From an uncultured Roseburia sp. (GTDB taxonomy: Bacteria; Bacillota; Clostridia; Lachnospirales; Lachnospiraceae), in NCBI GenBank assembly GCA_900550935.1, contig URUD01000052.1, positions 1 to 17,612 on the forward strand: a DNA stretch of 17,612 bases. Direction: 5' to 3'. Position 1 is the first letter of the stretch, and each line of letters starts with the position of its first letter. Of the stretch, positions 7,259-12,371 are shown piece by piece. The notes beneath the pieces are model-generated. The model did no database searches and had not been told where the DNA came from. It saw only the letters and a list, made by a program, of their open reading frames with translations. The translations under genes were made by a program, and so were the position numbers.

Positions 7259-7561
7259 TTAGATGCCATCCTGTGTCTCTACCTTCATGCCCTCCTCGAG
7301 TGGAGTCACACAGGTACGGATATTCGGTTTGCCGTTCACGATCATAACGCAGTCCGTACATCTTCCAATGGCACAAAAGATACCTCTTGGCTTATGCTCC
7401 TTTTTCGTGTAACGATGTTTCATCACACCTGCTGCCCGAAGTGCCGCTGCGATCGGCTCGCCCTCATAGCCCTCCATCTCTTTTCCGTCCAGATAGAACT
7501 TCACCAGACGCCCTTTTTCTGTTTTTCCTAAAATAGGATGCTCTTCAATTCGATTTGCCAT
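7259..7561 (-). CDS. Small plant-type [2Fe-2S] subunit (HcnA-like)
   Basis: A 100-residue ferredoxin-like protein. The residues CAIGRCTDC (Cys63, Cys68, Cys71) and Cys84 follow the CxxxxCxxC...C pattern of plant-type [2Fe-2S] subunits of hydrogen cyanide synthase HcnA, hydroxyproline dehydrogenases and opine oxidases. VKFYLDGKEMEGYEGEPIAA is the characteristic first strand region. It is the first gene of the operon, with AAGGGG about nine bases before the ATG, and lies 43 bases before the large flavoprotein gene. It should relay electrons within the complex in the cytoplasm or at the inner membrane face. Confidence 0.87.
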   Translation of the reverse strand: MANRIEEHPILGKTEKGRLVKFYLDGKEMEGYEGEPIAAALRAAGVMKHRYTKKEHKPRGIFCAIGRCTDCVMIVNGKPNIRTCVTPLEEGMKVETQDGI

Positions 7562-7580
7562 AATTACGTCCCCTTTTTTG

Positions 7581-7625
7581 AATCAGAAAAGGTGCCTGTT
7601 ATATAACAGACACCTTTGGCTGATT
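7581..7625 (-). promoter_or_regulatory. Long 5'-leader hairpin just ahead of the operon's first ribosome site
   Basis: AATCAG, AAAGGTG and CTGTTA on one side pair with TAACAG, CACCTTT and CTGATT on the other, with one mismatch (7595/7610) and one small bulge, giving about 19 pairs centred at 7602-7603. It ends a few bases before the AAGGGG ribosome site of the first gene. No long T run follows on the minus strand, so it is not a clear terminator. It could be an mRNA-stabilising or attenuator element, or an operator. Confidence 0.6.
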
Positions 7626-7642
7626 AGAATAATGTTTTCAGT

Positions 7643-7696
7643 TGATATGTGTATCATAACCAATCTGTTTTTTTCTGTATTGTAAAAAACGATACA
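7643..7696. promoter_or_regulatory. Two operator-like palindromes in the divergent intergenic region
   Basis: TGATA-TGTG-TATCA (7643-7656) is a perfect palindrome. TGTATTGT-N5-ACGATACA (7676-7696) matches in seven of eight arm positions. Both contain GATAC/GTATC-like half sites. They lie upstream of the minus-strand operon leader and just upstream of the DUF4317 promoter. No consensus -35/-10 pair is seen for the operon, consistent with activation by the AraC protein encoded in it. The pairing of factor and site is inference. Confidence 0.45.
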
Positions 7697-7706
7697 ACTT
7701 TTTCCC

Positions 7707-7735
7707 TTGCACCACCATTTTTTCTCCCTTATAAT
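7707..7735 (+). promoter_or_regulatory. Sigma-A promoter of the DUF4317 gene
   Basis: TTGCAC (7707-7712) and a perfect TATAAT (7730-7735) are 17 bases apart, 37 bases before the ATG at 7773. This is a near-consensus housekeeping promoter. Confidence 0.82.
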
Positions 7736-7772
7736 AAAGTAAGATTTTACATAAATACAAAACGAGGTAACT

Positions 7773-9029
7773 ATGAATAAAAAAGATATTTTAGAATTAA
7801 AAAGACGTTTCAAAAAAGATGCCTGCACCTTTACCAGGCTCTGCGGCTGTTATGTCGATGCCGACCGCAATAAGGTCACCACATTCGGAGAGACTTTTCT
7901 CAATTTAGAAGATGAGGAATTTTATAAATATCTCGAGATTGCAAAGAAAGTCATGTCCGGTACTATTGCAAACAATATTTTGGAGCTGGAATTTCCACTT
8001 GCCGAGGAAGCTGCCGGTGGAAGACAGCAGTTTTTAATGGGTCTCCGGGAAAGTGCCTTAAAAAATGACGACCTCATGGATGCGTTCTATGACCTTGTCA
8101 TCGAAAATTACCGCTATGTAGGAAACTATCTGATCCTGGTATTCCACGATGCCTATGACGTCATGACCAAGACATCCGATAACAACAAATTAGACGAATC
8201 CGAAGAAGTTTACGAGTACCTGCTGTGCGCCATCTGCCCTGTCACGCTCTCAAAGCCGGGGCTTGGATACCGCGAGGACGAAAACCGCATCGGACCGCGT
8301 ATCCGCGACTGGGTTGTCGGCGTACCGGATACTGGATTTGTTTTCCCGGCATTTACCGACCGCAGCAGTGACATCCATTCTGTGATGTTCTACACCAGAG
8401 ATGTCAAAACTCCACATGCGGAATTTATGGAAGGTGCCTTAGGGTGCGATCCTAAATTCACCGCAACCGAACAGAAACTGGCCTTCCAAAACATTGTAAA
8501 AGATGTCATCGGCGAAGATGATGAAACAAGCGAAGCAGTATTTTTAGATATTCAGGATAATCTAAATGACCTGATCCCGGTCACAGAAGAAGATGCCCCG
8601 GAACCGGAACCGACTCCGGTAACGCTCAGTACCATCTCTTCCGTACTCTCAGAAAGCGGTGTGACGGAAGAACAGGCTGCTGTGATTGAAAAAACATATG
8701 AGGATGTCTTTGGCGAAGAACTGCCTCCTGCCGAGCATCTGGTCGATCCAAAACTCTTAGAGGCAAATGCCAAACGAAAAGAAAAATTAGAACTGGTACA
8801 ACAGGTTGAAAATTTAAAACAACAGCTGGAAGAGACCAGATCTCTCCCGGTAGAGGATCGTGACGGCGAGGATGTACCGGAAGTAAAAACTTACGATGTC
8901 ATCCTGCGCGTCAAACCGGAAAAGGTTGGTCAGATCCATTCCCAGATGATCGATGGTCAGAAATGCCTTGTCATCCCAATGGACGAAAATGAACATGCGG
9001 CAGTCAACGGTGTAAATACGACCGTCTGA
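7773..9029 (+). CDS. DUF4317 domain protein, function unknown
   Basis: A 418-residue acidic, soluble protein matching, from memory, the clostridial DUF4317 family, whose members begin MNKK(D/E)I...RRFKKD and share an early TRLCGCYVD stretch (Cys18, Cys24, Cys26 here). There is no signal peptide or membrane helix. Residues about 138-225 hold the conserved central block (KPGLGYREDENRIGPRIRDW, then PDTGFVFPAFTDRSSD). A Pro/Glu-rich linker covers about 270-282. A charged, coiled-coil-prone segment spans about 331-356, followed by a small C-terminal region. It has its own strong promoter and a GAGG ribosome site, and is transcribed away from the dehydrogenase operon. Its function is unknown, and nothing in its neighbours fixes one. 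Confidence 0.85.
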   Translation: MNKKDILELKRRFKKDACTFTRLCGCYVDADRNKVTTFGETFLNLEDEEFYKYLEIAKKVMSGTIANNILELEFPLAEEAAGGRQQFLMGLRESALKNDDLMDAFYDLVIENYRYVGNYLILVFHDAYDVMTKTSDNNKLDESEEVYEYLLCAICPVTLSKPGLGYREDENRIGPRIRDWVVGVPDTGFVFPAFTDRSSDIHSVMFYTRDVKTPHAEFMEGALGCDPKFTATEQKLAFQNIVKDVIGEDDETSEAVFLDIQDNLNDLIPVTEEDAPEPEPTPVTLSTISSVLSESGVTEEQAAVIEKTYEDVFGEELPPAEHLVDPKLLEANAKRKEKLELVQQVENLKQQLEETRSLPVEDRDGEDVPEVKTYDVILRVKPEKVGQIHSQMIDGQKCLVIPMDENEHAAVNGVNTTV

Positions 9030-9047
9030 TCTGGGCTTATTCCAGAT
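9029..9047 (+). other. Small hairpin directly after the DUF4317 stop codon
   Basis: ATCTGG (9029-9034) pairs with CCAGAT (9042-9047) across a seven-base loop, with only three T following. It precedes the stronger terminator at 9054 and may add to termination or protect the 3' end. Confidence 0.35.
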
Positions 9048-9053
9048 TTGCAC

Positions 9054-9106
9054 AAACCTTCAAATTGATGTAGTGTAACATTACTCAGTTTGGAGGTTTC
9101 TTTTTA
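9054..9106 (+). terminator. Intrinsic terminator of the DUF4317 gene, overlapping the CarD gene end
   Basis: AAACCTTCAAA (9054-9064) pairs with TTTGGAGGTTT (9089-9099) with one G-U pair and is followed by CTTTTTATA. The 24-base loop holds a weaker internal stem. The right arm lies within the last codons of the convergent CarD gene, whose stop is at 9081-9083. The minus-strand version lacks a good T run, so it serves mainly the plus strand. Confidence 0.78.
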
Positions 9107-9584
9107 TATATCGTTCCATATCTTCCTTTGGCACACCAAGTGATAACGACAATTCACTGTATAACTCATTTTCTGCCACTTTCATATAGCGTTCATCCAG
9201 TGCCGTGATCTTCTTGCCCTGTGAGATGCGTTCCTCCCTCCGCACATAAAGTGTCTTTACGATACTGACCCATGCACGGTAATCACAGGTACGCATCGCC
9301 TCTTTATAGGTTGCCTCCCGCTGCTTGTCATTGGGTATCCATAACATTTCTATTTCCGGCAGATCATGGATCAGCTTGTCCGCCTCCTCTTTTGTAATCA
9401 GTTTCCGCATGGTAATCTTTTGATGATCCGTAGGTGCATAAATCTTTGCATTGGTATCGCCAAGCGGTGCCAGCACGTAATACAAACGCTCTTTATCCGC
9501 CCCGGAAATATCAATGTGGGTAATATCTGTGATCTGACAGACACCCTTGCTTCCATATACAACATACTCTCCTACTTCAAACAT
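9081..9584 (-). CDS. CarD family transcriptional regulator
   Basis: A 167-residue protein. The first 60 residues (MFEVGEYVVYGSKGVCQITD and the following strands) are the RNA-polymerase-interaction domain shared by CarD, CdnL and the transcription-repair coupling factor. The remainder is helical and contains the family pattern WVSIVKTLYVRREERISQGK, ALDERYMKVAENELYSELS. CarD proteins bind the beta subunit of RNA polymerase and modulate open-complex stability at promoters, often of rRNA or growth genes. Length is usual for clostridial members. An AAGGAG ribosome site lies about eleven bases upstream, and a promoter is seen at 9668-9697, so it is a single-gene unit. Its targets cannot be read from this window. 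Confidence 0.9.
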   Translation of the reverse strand: MFEVGEYVVYGSKGVCQITDITHIDISGADKERLYYVLAPLGDTNAKIYAPTDHQKITMRKLITKEEADKLIHDLPEIEMLWIPNDKQREATYKEAMRTCDYRAWVSIVKTLYVRREERISQGKKITALDERYMKVAENELYSELSLSLGVPKEDMERYIKRNLQTE

Positions 9585-9667
9585 AATTTTCTATTCTCCT
9601 TTCCTGTCAATTCGATCCACAGCGCGTAATCGTCTGTGAAATCACTATTTTCAGAGTCATCTCTAAT

Positions 9668-9697
9668 AGTTTACCACGTTTTTTTCGGAAATGTCAG
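9668..9697 (-). promoter_or_regulatory. Promoter of the CarD gene
   Basis: On the minus strand CTGACA (9697-9692), an 18-base spacer and TAAACT (9673-9668), with TGG just before the -10 as an extended element. The start would fall near 9661, giving a leader of about 75 bases that contains a CACAG...CTGTG stem (9617-9637). Confidence 0.6.
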
Positions 9698-9720
9698 TAA
9701 ATAATTTTTTTATAAAGTGC

Positions 9721-9756
9721 AAAAAAAGAAACTGCCATGGCTATGACAGTTTCTTT
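9721..9756 (-). terminator. Intrinsic terminator of the minus-strand KDG kinase gene
   Basis: AAAGAAACTG (9756-9747 on the minus strand) pairs with CAGTTTCTTT (9734-9725), with an inner three-pair extension, and runs into T on the minus strand (9727-9721). A run of T preceding the stem on the plus strand is absent, so it acts on the minus strand. Confidence 0.88.
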
Positions 9757-9762
9757 CGGTTC

Positions 9763-9792
9763 GCACAATTTAAATGGGTAAAATAATTGTGC
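9763..9792 (-). other. 3'-UTR stem-loop of the KDG kinase transcript
   Basis: GCACAATT (9763-9770) and AATTGTGC (9785-9792) form a perfect eight-pair stem with a 14-base loop between the kinase stop and its terminator. It has no T run of its own. It may protect the 3' end, or be a weak first terminator. Confidence 0.45.
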
Positions 9793-9830
9793 ATTTATAT
9801 ATTTAATTAGGGAAAGGAATTAACGTTTTA

Positions 9831-10856
9831 TTATCTCTGAACACGTCCAGAAGCATCTCCGCCAGCTAATTTCTTAACTTCGTCAACGCTTACCATGTTG
9901 AAGTCACCTTCGATAGAGTGTTTCAGACAGCTTGCTGCTACTGCAAACTCGATCGTAGACTGTGGATCATAGTCATTTAAGCAAGCGTAGATTAATCCGC
10001 CGCCGAAGGAATCTCCACCACCTACACGGTCAACAATGTGCATTAAGTACTCTTTTGAGAAGTAGCTCTGTCCATCTTCGTAAAGCATTGCTGCCCAACG
10101 GTTATCGTTTGCAGAGATGGATGTTCTTAATGTGATCGCTACTTTCTTGAATCCAAAGCGGTCTGTTAATTTCTGAGCAACCTCTTTGTATCCTTCTTTA
10201 TTTAACTCACCTGCGGTAACCTCTGTACCCTCAGATTTGATACCAAATACATCGTTTGCATCTTCCTCGTTAGAGATACATACATCAACATATTTACAAA
10301 GCTCGCCCATAACCTGGCCTGCTTTTTCTTTTGACCATAATTTATTACGGTAATTTAAGTCACAGCTTACCGTGATACCTTTTGCTTTTGCTGCTTTACA
10401 AGCCTCTAAGCAGATAGCTGCTACGTTGTCACCAAGTGCTGGTGTGATACCTGTAAAGTGGAACCAGTCAGCTCCATCGAAAATTTTATCCCAGTCGAAA
10501 TCTGCTGTTGTTGCAGTTGCGATGGAAGAACCTGCACGATCATAAACAACCTTAGAAGGTCTCTGGCTTGCTCCTTTCTCTAAGAAGTAGATACCAACTC
10601 TGTCACCACCGCGAACGATGTTGGATGTGTCTACACCATACTGTCTTAAAGAATTGACACCTGCCTGTCCAATCTCATGTGTTGGAAGCTTTGTAACGAA
10701 GCTTGCATCCATACCATAGTTTGCTAATGAGATAGCAACGTTAGCCTCTCCACCGCCATAAGTTGCGCCATAAGATGTAGCCTGTACGAAACGATAATAT
10801 CCTTCTGGTGCAAGACGAAGCATGATTTCACCAAATGTAACGACTTTCTTTGCCAT
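9831..10856 (-). CDS. kdgK: PfkB-family sugar kinase, probable 2-keto-3-deoxygluconate kinase
   Basis: A 341-residue ribokinase-fold enzyme. The glycine-rich substrate motif GGGEANVA lies at 34-41. RVGIYF (86-91) and RPSKVVYDRAGSSI (99-112) carry the tyrosine and arginine residues typical of KDG kinases. The catalytic signature DRVGGGDSFGGG (276-287) puts the base at Asp282. It probably phosphorylates 2-keto-3-deoxygluconate with ATP, feeding KDPG aldolase during pectin or glucuronate breakdown. 2-dehydro-3-deoxygalactonate or a plain sugar cannot be excluded. Codon choice is that of a highly expressed gene (CGT for Arg, many GCT and GTT). It has an AGGAGG ribosome site, a consensus promoter and an operator in its leader. 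A divergent paralog lies across the intergenic region. No aldolase gene is in the window. Confidence 0.85.
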   Translation of the reverse strand: MAKKVVTFGEIMLRLAPEGYYRFVQATSYGATYGGGEANVAISLANYGMDASFVTKLPTHEIGQAGVNSLRQYGVDTSNIVRGGDRVGIYFLEKGASQRPSKVVYDRAGSSIATATTADFDWDKIFDGADWFHFTGITPALGDNVAAICLEACKAAKAKGITVSCDLNYRNKLWSKEKAGQVMGELCKYVDVCISNEEDANDVFGIKSEGTEVTAGELNKEGYKEVAQKLTDRFGFKKVAITLRTSISANDNRWAAMLYEDGQSYFSKEYLMHIVDRVGGGDSFGGGLIYACLNDYDPQSTIEFAVAASCLKHSIEGDFNMVSVDEVKKLAGGDASGRVQR

Positions 10857-10886
10857 TATCCAAATCCTCCTAAATATTGTTCCATA

Positions 10887-10904
10887 TTACGAAACTGTGT
10901 TTCA
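10887..10904 (-). promoter_or_regulatory. Operator in the leader of the minus-strand kinase gene
   Basis: On the minus strand it reads TGAAACACAGTTTCGTAA, a palindrome of GAAAC and GTTTC around three bases. It falls about nine to 25 bases after the expected transcription start, a position for repression. Sixteen of 18 bases are shared with the site at 11096-11113 before the other kinase. The half-site pattern resembles KdgR boxes of IclR-type repressors, but which family binds it is unknown. Confidence 0.7.
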
Positions 10905-10918
10905 AAATTTATATTTTT

Positions 10919-10946
10919 ATTATACCACCGAAATACAGAATGTCAA
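10919..10946 (-). promoter_or_regulatory. Consensus sigma-A promoter of the minus-strand kinase gene
   Basis: On the minus strand TTGACA (10946-10941) and TATAAT (10924-10919) are both perfect, 16 bases apart, with TGG before the -10 as an extended element. This fits a strongly expressed gene. The start would be near 10912. Confidence 0.88.
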
Positions 10947-11047
10947 ACATGTTTTTATTTCTGTGCATAATTTCTATCGGGAAATCTTTTTTCTCAATTT
11001 TTTCGTGATATTTTCAAATTTTACTTTTCTATTTTGCTATGCTGTTA

Positions 11048-11053
11048 TATAAT
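11048..11053 (+). promoter_or_regulatory. -10 box for the plus-strand kinase gene
   Basis: TATAAT is perfect, but the hexamer 17 bases upstream (TTTTCT, 11025-11030) is a poor -35. The promoter should be weak or need help, in contrast to the divergent one. The start would be near 11060, giving a leader of about 155 bases. Confidence 0.5.
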
Positions 11054-11078
11054 GTCTTATATGAGGTTCATAATATAG

Positions 11079-11113
11079 AACTTAGTTTCATAATATGAAA
11101 CTAAGTTTCGTAA
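11079..11113 (+). promoter_or_regulatory. 29-base perfect palindrome plus shared operator before the plus-strand kinase
   Basis: Bases 11079-11107 form a perfect palindrome: two 14-base arms around a single A at 11093. Its core is GTTTCATAATATGAAAC. The right part overlaps TGAAACTAAGTTTCGTAA (11096-11113), nearly the same as the operator at 10887-10904. A looser related motif, GTTCATAATATAGAAC, lies just upstream at 11066-11081. The cluster lies about 20-50 bases after the predicted start, where a bound repressor would block transcription. In RNA the palindrome could also fold as a hairpin. Confidence 0.7.
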
Positions 11114-11215
11114 ATATTGGGAAGAAACCATGCTCTTTACGAACCTGTTACATGCTACTGTAACCAGAAAATACATCTTATATTTATTCATTTTTATTTT
11201 AGAGGAGGATTTACG

Positions 11216-12235
11216 ATGGATCGTAAGTATGATGTGATTACATTAGGGGAGATTTTACTGCGACTTTCCACACCGATCAATGGCAGACTTGCGCAGGGCG
11301 ATACTTTGATGAAACACCTCGGCGGTGCCGAACTCAATATCGCTTCCGAGATCGGACAGCTTGGATTAAAGACCGCGATCATTTCCAAGATCCCAAACAG
11401 CCTTCTGGCTGCTTTTATCAAAAACCAGTTAAACGCTTCCAGAGTCAGCGAAAATTATCTGATTGAGGATCATTCCGATGACAGCCGTGTTGGTATCTAC
11501 TATTATGAATATGGTTCTTATCCGAGAAAACCACGTGTTGTTTACGACAGAAAGCACTCTTCGATCAATCATATCGAGATCTCGGATGTTCCTGAGACCA
11601 TGTTTTATAACACACGCCTGTTCCACACCAGTGGTATCACACTTGGTCTTGGCGGCAATGCGCAGAAATTTGCGATCGAATGTATTAAAAAGTTCAAAGA
11701 ACATGGCACTCTGATCTCTTTCGATGTCAACTACCGTGCCAACCTCTGGTCCGGTGAGGAGGCAAGAGCCTGCATCGAACAGATCTTACCATATGTTGAT
11801 ATCTTCTTCTGTTCCGAAGATACCGCCCGCCTTACCTTTGGAAAGACCGGAACCATCGAAGAGATCCAGAAATCGTTCTGCGAGGACTATCCGATCTCTG
11901 TGGTAGCTTCTACCGAGCGTACCGTTATCACACCGAAGAAACACAACTTTACTTCCATTATCTATTCTGCAAAAGAGGATAAATACTTCCGCGAGGAGCC
12001 GTACAACAATATTGATGTTGTCGATCGTATCGGAAGTGGTGATGCCTATGTTTCCGGTGCCCTTTACGGCTACTTAAAATACAAAGACTGCCAGAAGGCA
12101 CTCGAATACGGCAATGCCATGGCAGCCATCAAACACAGTGTGATCGGCGATATGGTAAGTACTGATTTAGAAGAGATCAAGGGGATTATCGCGGAACACC
12201 AGAATACCGGTTATCATTCCGAGATGAACCGCTAA
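11216..12235 (+). CDS. PfkB-family sugar kinase, divergent KDG kinase paralog
   Basis: A 339-residue ribokinase-fold protein clearly related to the kinase on the other strand. Shared features are YDVITLGEILLRLS at the start, HLGGAELNIA (34-43), RVGIYYYEYG (91-100), RVVYDRKHSSI (107-117), FDVNYRANLW (169-178) and the catalytic DRIGSGDAYVSG (270-281) with Asp276. It most likely phosphorylates 2-keto-3-deoxygluconate or a similar keto-deoxy sugar acid, but GGAE instead of GGGE and a different residue 280-290 region leave room for another substrate. ATG 11216 has a perfect AGAGGAGG ribosome site. An in-frame TTG at 11117 has none and was rejected. Codon use is less biased than in the divergent gene. 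It is a single-gene unit closed by terminators. Confidence 0.85.
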   Translation: MDRKYDVITLGEILLRLSTPINGRLAQGDTLMKHLGGAELNIASEIGQLGLKTAIISKIPNSLLAAFIKNQLNASRVSENYLIEDHSDDSRVGIYYYEYGSYPRKPRVVYDRKHSSINHIEISDVPETMFYNTRLFHTSGITLGLGGNAQKFAIECIKKFKEHGTLISFDVNYRANLWSGEEARACIEQILPYVDIFFCSEDTARLTFGKTGTIEEIQKSFCEDYPISVVASTERTVITPKKHNFTSIIYSAKEDKYFREEPYNNIDVVDRIGSGDAYVSGALYGYLKYKDCQKALEYGNAMAAIKHSVIGDMVSTDLEEIKGIIAEHQNTGYHSEMNR

Positions 12236-12254
12236 ATGCTCTATTATTATGAAT

Positions 12255-12289
12255 AAAAGAGAAGGTATACGTAACGAACTTTCTCTTTT
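12255..12289 (+). terminator. First hairpin after the plus-strand kinase gene
   Basis: AAAAGAGAA (12255-12263) pairs with TTCTCTTTT (12281-12289). The right arm itself is T-rich but is followed by CAAAAAA, so it is a weaker terminator than the next hairpin. Confidence 0.5.
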
Positions 12290-12290
12290 C

Positions 12291-12328
12291 AAAAAACAGC
12301 GGATGCTTTTTTGCATCCGCTGTTTTTT
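12291..12328. terminator. Strong bidirectional terminator between kinase and glgP genes
   Basis: ACAGCGGATGC (12296-12306) pairs perfectly with GCATCCGCTGT (12313-12323) around six T. Six A precede and six T follow, so it can stop transcripts of the plus-strand kinase and of minus-strand glgP. Confidence 0.93.
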
Positions 12329-12334
12329 ATTCAT

Positions 12335-12371
12335 GACAATAGAATGTTCACAAAGCATACACTCTATTGTC
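12335..12371 (-). other. Stem-loop overlapping the glgP stop codon
   Basis: GACAATAGA (12335-12343) and TCTATTGTC (12363-12371) form a perfect nine-pair stem with a 19-base loop. It includes a base of the glgP stop codon and lies just before the terminator on the minus strand, so it probably shapes the mRNA 3' end. Confidence 0.45.

Noticed and set aside
7571..7625. Riboswitch or T-box upstream of the dehydrogenase operon
   Set aside because: Only a single hairpin is visible; no conserved T-box sequence or known aptamer core was recognised.
7583..7828. 81-codon minus-strand frame in the intergenic region
   Set aside because: It covers the hairpin, operators, promoter and the start of the DUF4317 gene, and lacks a ribosome site.
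11117..11215. N-terminal extension of the plus-strand kinase from a TTG codon
   Set aside because: The extension has no ribosome site and no family similarity; ATG 11216 has AGAGGAGG.
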